From Nomascus leucogenys (taxonomy: Eukaryota > Chordata > Mammalia > Primates > Hylobatidae), in NCBI RefSeq assembly GCF_006542625.1, contig NC_044402.1:59807001-59871000 (forward strand): 64,000 nucleotides of DNA. The letters run 5' to 3'. Under the pieces are notes generated by a model, which worked only from the letters and a program-made list of their open reading frames with translations, was not told the DNA's origin and ran no database searches. Below are positions 36,390 to 48,690 of the stretch, in pieces (the stretch's first letter is position 1; every line of letters begins with the position of its first letter). Made by a program: the position numbers and the translations under genes.

Positions 36390-36960
36390 ACTCAGAAAAG
36401 GGAACACAAATGTCACATAAAATATGTTCAACATTAATCTGAAAAATGCAAATTTAAATGTGATTTCATGTTATACCTGGTATATTGGCCAAAATAGAAA
36501 AGCCAGACAGTATCTAATGTTGGTAAAGATGTAGACTTACAGAAAGTCTCACATACTATTGGTGATTTGAGCATATGTGTACTCTATGACCCAGCAATTT
36601 ATTCCTTGGTATATACCTGATAAACCTCTTGTATGCAGCAGAAGACATAGAAAAACAGTTTGTAGCAGAATTGTTAATAGTGATAAAAACTGAAACAACT
36701 TTTCACCGCAAAGGAATTGGATCAAACTGTGCCATATTCACACAAATAAAAACCATGTAGTCAAGACAAGGAATATTGACAGCTATGTGCAGTCACACAG
36801 GTTGAACTGAAAAACCCAATAATAGGTGGGCAAAGCAAGTTATTGAAGAATAAAATAATATTCTAGTTATGTAAAGTCCAAAAACAGATAAATTTACCAA
36901 TCATATTATATTGTAACATTTTAAAGTAAAACAGGAAATGATATGCAGAATTTTCTGGGA
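36390..36960 (+). mobile_element. Second, independent L1M 3' fragment
   Basis: It repeats the same ORF2 stretch as the preceding fragment ('tgacccagcaatttattccttggtatatacc', 'aaaactgaaacaacttttcaccgc') with different substitutions. It is therefore a separate insertion. Confidence 0.65.
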
Positions 36961-37017
36961 CAGAGGGGTCATTCAATGAAGGCAGGCTTACATGGAGATT
37001 CTAAAATATTGTAATGC

Positions 37018-37407
37018 TGATATGGTTTGGCTCTGTGTCCCCACCCAAATCTCATCTCTAATTGTAATCCACACGTGTTGAGGGAGGGACCTGGTAGGAG
37101 GTGATTTGATCATGGGGACAATTTTCCTGATACTGTTCTCATGCTAATGAGTGAGTTCTCATGCTAATGAGTGAGTTCTCATGCTAATGAGTGAGTTCTC
37201 ATGATAACTGATGGTTTTAAAAGCGTTTGGCAGTTCCCCCCCTTTACCCTCTCTCTCCTGCCACTATATAAGACGTGCCTTGCTTCCCCTTCACCTTCCA
37301 CCACGATTATAAGTTTCCTGAGACCTCTGCAGCCGTACAGCACTGTAATTAAACCTCTTTCCTTTAGGAATTACCCGTATTTTATAGTAGTGTGAAAACA
37401 GAATACA
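37018..37407 (+). mobile_element. MaLR LTR of MST/THE1 type (solo)
   Basis: Starts TGATATGGTTTGGCTCTGTG and contains 'ccccacccaaatctcatctc', 'gagggagggacctggtagg', 'gattataagtttcctgagac' and 'attaaacctctttccttta', ending ...CAGAATACATA. The order and length fit an MST/THE1 LTR on the + strand. No internal region follows. It contains an expanded 20-bp tandem repeat. Confidence 0.92.
37141..37200 (+). repeat. Three perfect 20-bp tandem copies inside the LTR
   Basis: ATGCTAATGAGTGAGTTCTC occurs three times head to tail with no mismatch. A partial GTTCTC lies before the array and ATGATAACTG after it. The family consensus has only one such unit. Confidence 0.98.
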
Positions 37408-38575
37408 TACTCTTATTTCTTAAACTGCATGGTGACTAAAATTATGTTCATTTTATTGTATTGTGTTTTAAACTGTGTCTACCTTAAATATAATTGTTAT
37501 ATTAACGGTAGCAGAAATCTAAAAGTTAAAGAAAAAAATGAAATATGTCAATATAACCATTTTGGGACTTTTTGCCAAGATTTCCTCAACCAAAACTATC
37601 AATTACAATATTTTAAAAAACATTGTGCTAACTCCTAAAGTTATTTTAGAAAGTGTCCATCTGGTATCTTTCAGACCATGGTCATTGGAGAACACAGTGA
37701 AGAGACCAACAGAGTAAATCACCAGGACCTGTTTACACAACAAAAAATGTGGCTGGTAAAATATTCTCTACTGATATTTCTGAAACCAGAGACCAGAAAC
37801 GTACAGTGGAAATGAAACCCTGTACTATTCTAGTGCCAACACAAACAAAAATTATAGTGCGATGTGAGAAAAGTTTTAAGAAATATTTCTGGGTTTCAGT
37901 GGTTCAACCAAGTCAGCATATTTCTGTAATTGTGGCAGATTGGACCCAAAACTTTAGAGTCTTCAGCAAGGAATGACTCTTAGACATTAAAGTGATCCCT
38001 GATAAAACAACCCCAGGGTCATGAGAAGGCTACTCTGCCAATTTCATTTCACTGTGGGACCCACTGACATCTGGCTCAGCTGCGGAAGCTGGAAAACTTC
38101 TTTAAAATTCTCTTGACAGTAAAAATGGACATGTGGAAAACATTCTAATCGGTTAATCTTTGGTGCTTCTGAAAAAGGGACATTTGGCTTTATACTTCAT
38201 GATGATAAATATGAAACCTCCAGATCTAGTCGTAAATAACTTAATGGCATTTGAATATGGAATAGAATTTTCATTTTCCAAATGTGCCAAAAGATGAATA
38301 TGCACCTGCATCAATCCCATGACATAAGAAGCCCCCTGGATTCTTTATTTACACTTGAGTTTTATAATTTGTCCACCTTACATTGGTTCCATTTGGCCAG
38401 TGAAAATCCGTGAACCGTAGCAAGTCATTTATTCTCTTTCCTCATCCTCTCTTCCTTTCCTCTCGACTTTGCTAACTCCCATGCTTGCTCAAGCAATTCC
38501 TCTCTCTCCTTCCCTTCTTTTCTCCCTCCTTTCCATTGTGTTACATATAATCAATGAAATCAAGATAACTAACTT
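37408..38575 (+). other. Unidentified non-repeat stretch with a 75-codon open frame
   Basis: I recognise no repeat here. A + strand frame at 37749-37976 (MAGKIFSTDISETRDQKRTV..., ending ...NFRVFSKE) is ordinary in composition, unlike neighbouring AT-driven frames. Further short open blocks follow in the same and shifted frames to about 38400, as in a decayed coding or element-derived sequence. There is no upstream promoter or splice pair I can defend, and no family match from memory. It may be a broken pseudogene, an ERV or MaLR internal remnant, or chance. Confidence 0.25.
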
Positions 38576-39390
38576 CATATATATATACACACACATATAT
38601 ACATGTATGTATATATACTTATAAGTATACATGGGCATATGTATACTTATAAGTCTACATATATATGTGTGTATATGTACATATATATGCATATATACTT
38701 ATATATGTATACTTATATATGTACATATAAGTATAAATATATATAAGCATATATGTATATATAATATACATATATTAGTATATATACATATATAAGCATA
38801 TTATATATAGGTATATAAGTATACTTATATACGTATATATGTATATATACATATATATGTATATATATATACATATATACATATATACGTATATACTTAT
38901 ATACGTATATACGTATATATACTTATATACGTATATATGTATATATACATATATACGTATATAAGTATATATATACTTACGTAAGTATATATACATATAT
39001 ACGTATATAAGTATATATATACTTACGTAAGTATATATACATATATACATATATACTTATATATACATATATAAGTATATATATACACACATATATACAT
39101 ATATAAGTATGTGTATGTGTATATATGAGTATACATATGTAAGTATATTATATATACATATATAAGTATATATACAAATATGTATATTTGTATATATACA
39201 TGTATATACATATATGTATATTTGTATATGTACATGTATATACATATATGTATATTTGTATATGTACATGTATATACATATATGTATATTTGTATATATA
39301 CATGTATATACATATATGTATATTTGTATATATACATGTATATATATATGTATATTTGTGTATATATATATATGTATACATATATATGCA
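38576..39390. repeat. Palindromic TA-rich minisatellite array
   Basis: About 815 bp built almost only of TATATA, TACATA, TACGTA and AAGTATA words. It contains a 46-bp unit twice in tandem (38946-38991 and 38992-39037), with the palindrome ACTTACGTAAGT at its centre. It also has a 34-bp unit (TGTATATTTGTATATGTACA + 14 bp) repeated about five times from 39181 to 39350. Because the sequence is self-complementary and stop-poor, long YI-rich frames open in several frames on both strands. They are not genes. Confidence 0.97.
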
Positions 39391-40046
39391 CTATCGATAA
39401 GTGACCTTTAGGATCACTGCATAATATATTAGGATGTGTGAATATGTAGATGGGAAGCAAAAAAAATTGTACTTACCATGTTATGGGCTTTTCTTTTTTT
39501 CTTTTTTTGAAGAAATGAATAATTTAATTTTCAGTGTAGTGCTGGAGGTACTCCTATCTATGACATCATATTTCTTTTATTATTATTATTAGTAGTAAAT
39601 AAATGTCAGGCTTCAAGATCAACAAATTATAGAAGTTGTCCCTATCTTGTAGGTTTTCCTTTTTGTTATTTAGACAATCTTTTTTCTTTTTTTTTCCAGT
39701 TCTTATTGATTCCACTTAATTCCTCTTTCAGCATTAATATTCGTTCTAATTTCAAAATACTACTTCAAAAGCTCTGGGTTTAAACTCAGAAAACTAATTA
39801 GTGAAGAAAGGAAATGCTGCACGATTAAATAGAGGCCTACATAGTTTCCTGCTAAATACATGCTATTCAACAAGTTTTCTTTCCCCTACCTCCAAACATG
39901 TTTTGTAGTCTCTAGTCAAATATGCACATAAATAAGTGCATAGCTAAATGAATTAAAGGAAATAAAGTGCAGCTATTGCTTCTGATAAATCAACGCATGA
40001 TTTTTTTCTTCCTGATTCTATCTGGTATATGTTAGGTGGTAAAAAG
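39391..40046. other. Intergenic or intronic sequence, nothing recognised
   Basis: AT-rich sequence with T runs at 39490 and 39690. No supported feature. Confidence 0.45.
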
Positions 40047-40255
40047 GAGAGTGTAGCATAGTAGTTACAAGCACCGCCTCTAAAATCTAAATGTCTATGA
40101 TTAAATTTTGATTTTCGTCTTCTTAGGCAAATTACTTAATTTTTCTATGCTCCATGTTCCCTCATCTGTAAATTTTGAATTTGTAAAGTTTGTACTTGTG
40201 AGCTGTTGTGATGATTAAATGAATGTGGGCACATATTAGGCACTAGGGGTGTTAG
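40047..40255 (+). repeat. MIR SINE
   Basis: Near full-length MIR: 'agtgtagcatagtagttacaagcaccgcctc', 'aggcaaattacttaatttttc', 'ccctcatctgtaaa', 'gttgtgatgattaaatgaatg', 'cacatattaggcac'. Confidence 0.88.
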
Positions 40256-40639
40256 CTTTTCTCGTCCTTCTCTATTGGCTCCATTCCTCAGCTAACAGTC
40301 AATCTAATCTCCATATCAGAATCAGAACAGTCACTCCATCATTCTACCTTTCCACTAGAAGGTTGGCTTCTCTCAATCCTGCGTCTAAAAGATAGGTATT
40401 ATAATTGGATGTTGACACATCTCATTATGACAGCATTCTTGTATTCCTCATAGGAATTCCTCAAACATCGATTGAACACCTTCCATAAGGCATTGTTCTC
40501 TGCTAGATGCTAGATTTGACTGGTTGTTCTATAACTTTATGGTGGGATGTGTTTGTATTTGGGAGATGCTATCAGGCCATTCATTTTCAAAAAATTCAAA
40601 AAGCATTAAACCTAAATTTATCGTTGCCTTATAATATAC
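40256..40639. other. Unassigned sequence between MIR and L2
   Basis: Mixed sequence with L2-like phrases near 40450-40510 ('gattgaacaccttccataagg'). No gene. Confidence 0.35.
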
Positions 40640-41130
40640 ATCGTTAGACAGAACTCAAGTTCTGCATACAGCCTTTAGTGGCTCCATTGCAACCTTAATA
40701 TCAAGTCTGCAAAAGAGATCCCAACCCTTATTAGGTTGCCCTCGATCTGCTACTACAGCCTTGTCTCTTGTCATGCTCCTTCTCATTCCCAAATCCCCTG
40801 GACTGGGGGCCTTCACACAGGCATTCTGTATGGTGCACTTCACTTCCTTTACCTCTAGACAATGCCTATTTAAGTCATAATTTAGAAAGACTTCCTGAAG
40901 AGGTGTTTCTAAGCTATGCTCTTGTACCACATGGCACCTCACCTGACAGTGTGCTGTTCACATAGTATGTCCACTGCTTATTTACATATCAATGCACCAC
41001 TCATTAGTAAGGAGAAAGACTGTGCATCACAGTTGATTGTAGCCTCTACCACTGGGCCTAGCATATCGTATATGCTTTATGTTCAACACCTATCTTCAGG
41101 GAATGCTTCAATACTGTCAAGATATAGTTT
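40640..41130 (+). mobile_element. LINE-2 (L2) 3' region
   Basis: 'cctttagtggctccattgcaacc', 'cttcctgaagaggtgtttctaag' and the terminal 'actgggcctagcatatcgtatatgc' follow the L2 3' UTR order on the + strand. Open frames on both strands here (40655-40942 reverse, 40768-41164) are L2-derived. Confidence 0.7.
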
Positions 41131-42979
41131 CAATAGAAACACTCCATTTTTTATATCCCGATGAGTAATTTGTTTTAACTCACTTAATTTCCTTTTGGAA
41201 TTGTAGATGATTACTTGATGCCATAGTAGCTAGGAATAGAAAATGAACAACATACCTGCACTTAATGAGGGTATACTCTGGGAGTCATTGCAAAGTGATT
41301 TAAAATTCAGAAGCTCTCTGTTTCTAGGTGTGCCAGTTTTCCTTAACGGAGCTCTTGCTCTTATCTGTATATAATTTAGTTCTAGTTGGGATTGGATATA
41401 AAGTGGAGCAGAAATGAAATAATATCCATTCAAGTGGCATGGCAACATATTTCTACATGCTTGTACATAAGAAGCCTAAAATGACATTCGGTTGAAACAT
41501 TTGCAAAAAAAATATGAAAATATTCACATAGAAAAAATATATTTTGTATTACATGGAGGCAATATAGTTGATCTACACGTGTAGGAATACATAGAATAAA
41601 TGTTTTTACACGTGTCCAGGAGCTTCTTAAAGTGAGACCTTTATTAGTTGATGCCATAATTTCACTTCAGAAATGTGGCTTATTAGAAGAAGCAATGCCT
41701 TGAGTTGAGGAAGAATTACCTAATTTATAGACAAGGATTCCAGGCAAAAAGACATTATGGTAAGGCCATGGAGGTTAGAAACAGTGTAGGGGAATTTACA
41801 AGAAATTTTATGTTGTCGAAGCATCATGTTCAAGACAATGGTAACTTAAACAATGGTAAAATTATATCATGTAAGACGATGATAAATGATGAGGCTGAAA
41901 AACACATTCTGATGCCAAAACTTCAAAGGCCTCACTAATAAGGGTAAAACTCTCGAACTGTATCCAGCAGGTGATGGAAGACCACAAGAGTTTTAAGCAG
42001 GGAAGTGGTATTTGCACTTCAGGTTTGTATTTTAGAACTCTTTCTAGTATATCTATAGAAAGTAGATTTAAGGAACACAGGACAAAACAGATCAGATCAT
42101 AGACTCCTTCAGTGAATCAAGAAAGAAATATTGAAGGCCTTGTGTGTAAGGTGTGCATAGTACAGAGGAGTGAAGGGCATATTGGAAATTCATTTAAGAG
42201 GTAGTAGGACCTCAAGATTGACTTAACATGGAAAGCCAGAGAGAGGGAAGGAACAGCTGAGTTGCATACTTTTTGCATGAGTGACTAGGTGACCAGTGAT
42301 GAAATGTTGTCATGTAGAGACATTTGTTAAATGTGTAACTGTCCTCCAGAGCAGACACTTGGGCCTAAACTATGCCAGGGCAGTAGAAATAAAAGAGGCA
42401 AAGCATAAGGGTCATTGTAGATTCTCAAAGCAGATTCTCAAATTAGCTCAAAGAAATGGAACTTGGTCATCAGTTTCCTGTGGAACTTGACAAAGCTCTT
42501 GTTCTTGATGCTGCCTCTCTCATTCCCTTGAGACTACTGCTCTCGGGTTCATCTCTCTTCAAGCTTCCTACAAAACCATGTTTCCCCCTGCATAGCTAGT
42601 GATATTGCCTCTTAATTAGTCGAAATAATTAAGTCCATCAGGCATAATCTTGCTCAGATTCCTGCCCCACTTCCCATAGAGGCTTGTAGGGTTCTGGATC
42701 TCAATACTACTAGGCCTCAGAAAAGCAAGATCTCTACAGATGGACCGTGTTGTCTAGAATCTTACAGTCTGGCATACTTTCAGCAAACTTTTATTTTTAC
42801 CTTGATATGTCTTTGGAAAATTGTTAACTTCTATTAGTAATATCCTTATACAATAAAGGTTAAGGGCAGTGGTTCTGGATTCAGACAATCCTTAAAGCAT
42901 AGATGAATATACATGGAAGTATAAAAAAAAATCCTCATGGAAAACAAGAGTTAGTTTCAGTATCACTGATTTTAAACTG
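41131..42979. other. Mostly unassigned; weak ancient repeat at 41690-42270
   Basis: Bases 41980-42270 ('gttttaagcagggaagtgg', 'aggaacacaggac') resemble the L2-like repeat at 21965-23280 but are too decayed to be sure. Frames of 60-77 codons have no motif or supporting signals. Confidence 0.35.
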
Positions 42980-43574
42980 TTACAAAATGGAATCTCCTAA
43001 GAATGAATACATTACCAAGTAAGGTTTATACCAGAAATAAATGAAAGATTAGTTCAGTCTCTGGGAATTGACGTAATCAGAACATTACCAGATTAGAGGA
43101 GAAAAACATTTCTTAAGGAATACAGAAAAAAATTGATAAAACTAAACACTGTCTTATAATAAAATTTTATAAACTAAGAGTAAATGGGAACCACCTGAAG
43201 CTCATCAAGGGTATCTATCAAAAACTTCCCATGAATATCAAATTTAATGATTAACTCTTAGAAATAGTATCAATTTAAAACATCAAGCAAGGTACCCATC
43301 ACTGTTTCGGCATTACAGAGGAGATTTAAGCCAGTGTACTAAAATAAGAAAAATAAATGATAAAAAATAATTAGGAATACAGAAATTATCTGTATCTGCA
43401 AATGATTTATTATCTATAACATGTATTCTCTTTGATATTCATATAGTAATCATATCATTTGCAATAAAGATAACTCTGATTTTGGGTGTGTGAAGTAATG
43501 GCTATATATATAATATAATGGACACATGCATTAACGTGTATATTTATAGTAATAAGAGCATTTGACAAAATTTC
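42980..43574 (+). mobile_element. Old LINE-1 (L1M) RT-region fragment
   Basis: 'accaagtaaggtttataccagaaataaatg', 'ggaaccacctgaagctcatcaagg' and 'ggtacccatcactgtttcgg' are L1M ORF2 on the + strand. It is cut at 43574 by the L1PA insertion. Confidence 0.65.
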
Positions 43575-43789
43575 TTTTTTTTTTTTTTTATTATTATACT
43601 TTAGGGTTTTAGGGTACATGTGCACAATGTGCAGGTTTGTTACATATGTATCCATGTGCCATGTTGATTTCCTGCACCCATTAACTCGTCATTTACCATA
43701 GGTGTATCTCCCAATGCTGTCCCTCCCCCCTCCCCCCACCCCACAACAGTCCCCGGATTGTGATGTTCCCCTTCCTGTGTCCATGAGTT

Positions 43790-46700
43790 CTCATTGTTCA
43801 ATTCCCACCTATGAGAGAGAACATGCGGTGTTTGGTTTTTTGTCCTTGCGATAGTTTACTGAGAATGATGTTCTCCAGTTTCATCCATGTCCCTACAAAG
43901 GACACGAACTCATCATTTTTTATGGCTGCATAGTATTCCATGGTGTATATATGCCATATTTTCTTAATCCAGTCTATCGTTGTTGGACATTTGGGTTGGT
44001 TCCAACTCTTTGCTATTGTGAATAGTGCCGCAATAAACATACGTGTGCATGTGTCTTTATATCAGCATGATTCATAGTCCTTTGGGTATATACCCAGTAA
44101 TGGGATGGCTGGGTCAAATGGTATTTCTAGTTCGAGATCCCTGAGGAATCACCACACTGACTTCCACAATGGTTGAACTAGTTTACAGTCCCACCAACAG
44201 TGTAAAAGTGTTCCTATTTCTCCACATCCTCTCCAGCACCTGTTGTTTCCCGATTTTTTAATGATGGCCATTCTAACTGGTGTGAGATGGTATCTCACTG
44301 TGGTTTTGATTTGCATTTCTCTGATGGCCAGTGATGATGAGCATTTCTTCATGTGTTTTCTGGCTGCATAAATGTCTTCTTTTGAGAAGTGTCTGTTCAT
44401 GTCCTCTGCCCACTTTTTGATGGGGTTGTTTGTTTTTTTCTTGTAAATTTGTTTGAGTTCATTGTAGATTCTGGATATTAGCCCTTTGTCAGATGAGTAG
44501 GTTGCAAAAATTTTCTCCCATTCTGTAGGTTGCCTGTTCATTCTGATGATAGTTTCTTTTGCTGTGCAGAAGCTCTTTAGTTTAATGAGATCCCATTTGT
44601 CGATTTTGGCTTTTGTTGCCATTGCTTTTGGTGTTTTAGACATGAAGTCCTTGCCCACGCCTATGTCCTGAATGGTATCGCCTAGGTTTTCTTGTAGGAT
44701 TTTAATGGTTTTAGGTCTAACATATAAGTCTTTAATCCATCTTGAATTAATTTTGTATAAGGTGTAAGGAAGGGATCCAGTTGCAGCTTTCTACATATGG
44801 CTAGCCAGTTTTCCCAGCACCATTTATTAAATAGGGAATCCTTTCCCCATTTCTTGTTTTTGTCAGGTTTGTCAAAGATCAGATAGTTGTAGCTATGCGG
44901 CATCATTTCTGAGGGCTCTGTTCTGTTCCATTGATCTATGTCTCTGTTGTGGTACCAGTACCATGCTGTTTTGGTTACTGTAGCCTTGTAGTATAGTTTA
45001 AAGTCAGGTAGCGTGATGCCTCCAGCTTTGTTCTTTTGGCTTAGGATTGACTTGGCGATGCGGGCTCTTTTTTGGTTCCATATGAACTTTAAAGTAGTTT
45101 TTTCCAATTCTGTGAAGAAAGTCATTGGTAGCTTGATGGGGATGGCATTGAATCTATAAATTACCTTGGGCAGTATGGCCATTTTCACGATATTGATTCT
45201 TCCAACCCATGAGCATGGAATGTTCTTCCATTTGTTTGTATCCTCTTTTATTTCATTGAGCAGTGGTTTGTAGTTCTCCTTGAAGAGGTCCTTCACATCC
45301 CTTGTAAGTTGGATTCCTAGGTATTTTATTCTCTTTGAAGCAATTGTGAATGGGAGTTCACTCATGATTTGGCTCTCTGCTTGTCTGTTATTGGTGTACA
45401 AGAATGCTTGTGATTTTTGTACATTAATTTTGTATCCTGAGACTTCGCTGAAGTTGCTAATCAGCTTAAGGAGATTTGGGCTGAGACAATGGGGTTTTCT
45501 AGATATACAATCATGTCATCTGCAAACAGGGACAATTTGACTTCCTCTTTTCCTAATTGAATACCTTTTATTTCCTTCTCCTGCCTGATTGCTCTGGCCA
45601 GAACTTCCAGCACTATGTTGAATAGGAGCGGTGAGAGAGGGCATCCCTGTCTTGTGCCAGTTTTCAGAGGGAATGCTTCCAGTTTTTGCCCATTCAGTAT
45701 GATATTGGCTGTGGGTTTGTCATAGATAGCTCTTATTATTTTGAGATACGTCCCATCAATACCTAATTTATTGAGAGTTTTTAGCATGAAGGGTTGTTGA
45801 ATTTTGTCAAAGGCCTTTTCTGCATCTATTGAGATAATCATGTGGTTTTTGTCTTTGGTTCTGTTTATATGCTGGATTACATTTATTGATTTGCGTATGT
45901 TGAACCAGCCTTGCATCCCAGGGATGAGCCCACTTGATCATGGTGGATAAGCTTTTTGATGTGTTGCTGGATTCGGTTTGCCAGTATTTTATTGAGGATT
46001 TTTGCATCAATGTTCATCAAGGATATTGGTCTGAAATTCTCTTTTTTGGTTATGTCTCTGCCAGGTTTTGGTATCAGGACGATGCTGGCTTCATAAAATG
46101 TGTTAGGGAGGATTCCCTCTTTTTCTATCGATTGGAATAGTTTCAGAAGGAATGGTACCAGTTCCTCCTTGTACCTCTGGTAGAATTCAGCTGTGAATCC
46201 ATCAGGTCCTGGACTCTTTTTGGTTGGTAAGCTATTGATTATTGCCTCAATTTCAGAGCCTGTTATTGGTCTATTCAGAGATTCAACTTCTTCCTGGTTT
46301 AGTCTTGGGAGGGTGTATTTGTCGAGGAATTTATCCATTTCTTCTAGATTTTCTAGTTTATATGCATAGAGGTGTTTGTAGTATTCTCTGATGGTAGATT
46401 GTATTTCTGTGGGATCGGTGGTGATATCCCCTTTTTCGTTTTTTATTGCATCTATTTGATTCTTCTCTCTTTTCTTCTTTATTAGTCTTGCTAGCGGTCC
46501 ATCAATTTTGTTGATCTTTTCAAAAAACCAGCTCCTGGATTCATTAATTTTTTGAAGGGTTTTTTGTGTCTCTATTTCCTTCAGTTCTGCTCTGATTTTA
46601 GTTATTTCTAGCCTTCTGCTAGCTTTTGAATGTGTTTGCTCTTGCTTTTCTAGTTCTTTTAATTGTGATGTTAGGGAGTCAATTTTGGATCTTTCCTGCT

Positions 46701-47617
46701 TTCTCTTGTGGGCATTTAGTGCTATAAATTTCCCTCTACACACTGCTTTGAATGTGTCCCAGAGATTCTGGTATGTTGTGTCTTTGTTCTCGTTGGTTTC
46801 AAAGAACATCTTTATTTCTGCCTTCATTTCATTATGTACCCAATAGTCATTCAGGAGCAGGTTGTTCAGTTTCCATGTAGTAGAGCGGTTTTGAGTGAGT
46901 TTTTAATCCTGAGTTCTAGTTGATTGCACTGTGGTCTGAGAGACAGTTTGTTATAATTTCTGTTCTTTTACATTTGCTGAGGAGAGCTTTACTTCCAACT
47001 ATGTGGTCAATTTTGGAATAGGTGTGGTGTGGTGCTGAAAAAAATGTATATTCTGTTGACTTGGGGTGGAGAGTTCTGTAGATGTCTATTAGGTCCACTT
47101 TATGTAGAGCTGAGTTCAATTCCTGGATATCCTTGTTAACTTTCTGTCTCGTTGATCTGTCTAATGCTGACAGTGGGGTGTTAAAATCTCCCATTATTAT
47201 TGTGTGGGAGTTTAAGTCCCTTGTAGGTCACTCAGACTTGCTTTATGAATCTGGGTGCTCCTGTGTTGGGTGCATATATATTTAGGATAGTTAGCTCTTC
47301 TTGTTGAATTGATCCCTTTACCATTATGTAATGGCCTTCTTTGTCTCTTTTGATCTTTGTTGGTTTAAAGTCTATTTTATCAGAGACTAGGATTGCAACC
47401 CCTGCCTTTTTTTGTTTTCCAGTTGCTTGATAGATCTTCCTCCATCCCTTTATTTTGAGTCTATGTGTGTCTCTGCACGTGAGATGGGTTTCCTGAATAC
47501 AGCACACTGATGGGTCCTGACTCCTTATCCAGTTTGCCAGTCTGTGTCTTTTGATTGGAGCATTTAGCCCATTTACATTAACGTTAATATTGTTATGTGT
47601 GAATCTGATCCTGTCAT
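43790..47617 (-). pseudogene. L1 ORF2p pseudogene (endonuclease/reverse transcriptase)
   Basis: ORF2p nicks DNA and reverse-transcribes L1 RNA at the nick. The start codon is at 47617-47615 (MTGSDSHITILTL), but a one-base loss in the codon 13-15 region brings TAA at once. Endonuclease motifs survive in pieces: QETHL (47507-47232), GDFNTPL and SDHSAI (47194-46916). A missing A after SAI gives another frameshift at about 46916-46920. The RT palm has SLFADDM (45916-45461). The finger and linker segments lie in 46827-45883. The C-terminal parts are in 45401-44682, 44658-44149 and 44040-43798 (Cys-rich region HCWWDC, then YTMEYYAAIK). There are at least six breaks across the usual 1,275 codons. 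Confidence 0.95.
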
Positions 47618-47672
47618 TATGATGTTAGTTGGTTATTTTGCTCGTTAGTTGCTATAGTTTCTTCCTGTCTCG

Positions 47673-48690
47673 ATGGTCTTTACAATTTGGCATGTTTTTG
47701 CAGTGGCTGGTACCGGTTGTTCCTTTCCATGTTTAGTGCTTCCTTCAGGAGCTCTTTTAGGGCAGGCCTGGTGGTGACAAAATCACTCAGCGTTTGCTTG
47801 TCTGTAAAGTGTTTTATTTCTCCTTCACTTATGAAGCTTAGTTTGGCGGGATAGGAGATTCTGGGTTGAAAATTCTTTTCTTTAAGAATGTTGAATATCG
47901 GCCCCCACTCTCTTCTGGCTTGTAGAGTTTTGCTGAGAGATCAGCTGTTAGTCTGATGGGCTTCCCTTTGTGGGTAACCCGACCTTTCTCTCTGGCTGCC
48001 CTTAACATTTTTTCTTTCATTTCAACTTTGGTGAATCTGACAATAATGTGTCTTGGAGTTGCCCTTCTCGAGGAGTATCTTTGTGGCGTTCTCTGTATTT
48101 CCTGAATCTGAATGCTGGCCTGCCTTGCTAGATTGGGGAAGTTCTCCTGGATAATATCTTGCAGAGTGTTTTCCAACTTGGTTCCATTCTCCCCATCATT
48201 TTCAGGTACACCAATCAGACGTAGGTTTGGTCTTTTCACATAGTCCCAAATTTCTTGGAGGCTTTGTTCATTTCTTTTTATCCTTTTTTCTCTAAACTTC
48301 CCTTCTCTCTTCATTTCATTCATTTCATCTTCCATCAGCGATACCCTTTCTTCCAGTTGATCGCATCTGCTACTGAGGCTTCTGCAATCTTCGCGTAGTT
48401 CTCGAAACTTGCTTTCAGCTCCATCGGCTCCTTGAAGCCCTTCTCTCCATTGGTTATTCTAGTTATCCATTCTTCTAATTTTTTTCAAAGTTTTTAACTT
48501 CTTTCCTGTTGTTTTGAATTTCCTCTCGTAGCTCAGAGTAGTTTGTCCTGAAGCCTTCTTCTCTCAGCTCATCAAAGTCATCCTCCATCCAGCTTTGTTC
48601 CGTTGCTGGTGAGGAACTGCGTTCCTTTGGAGGAGGAGAGGTGCTCTGTTTTTTAGAGTTTCCAGTTTTTTTGGTCTGTTTTTTCCCCAT
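47673..48690 (-). pseudogene. L1 ORF1p pseudogene
   Basis: ORF1p is a trimeric RNA-binding chaperone that coats L1 RNA. The frame starts at 48690 with MGKKQTKKTGNSKKQSTS. It carries the N-terminal segment ...ATEQSWMEDDFDELREEGF and then breaks by frameshift in an A run ('tttgaaaaaaatt', about 48475-48490). The second block (48335-47838) has the RRM and C-terminal domain (...RTPQRYSSRRATPRHIIVRF...). It shifts frame again after ...RLTADLSAKLYKP, so the final segment is lost. The normal length is 338 residues. Confidence 0.93.

Noticed and set aside
38489..39460. Many YI-rich open frames on both strands, up to 145 codons
   Set aside because: Products of the TA-rich palindromic array, which lacks stop codons in most frames. 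Low complexity, not proteins.
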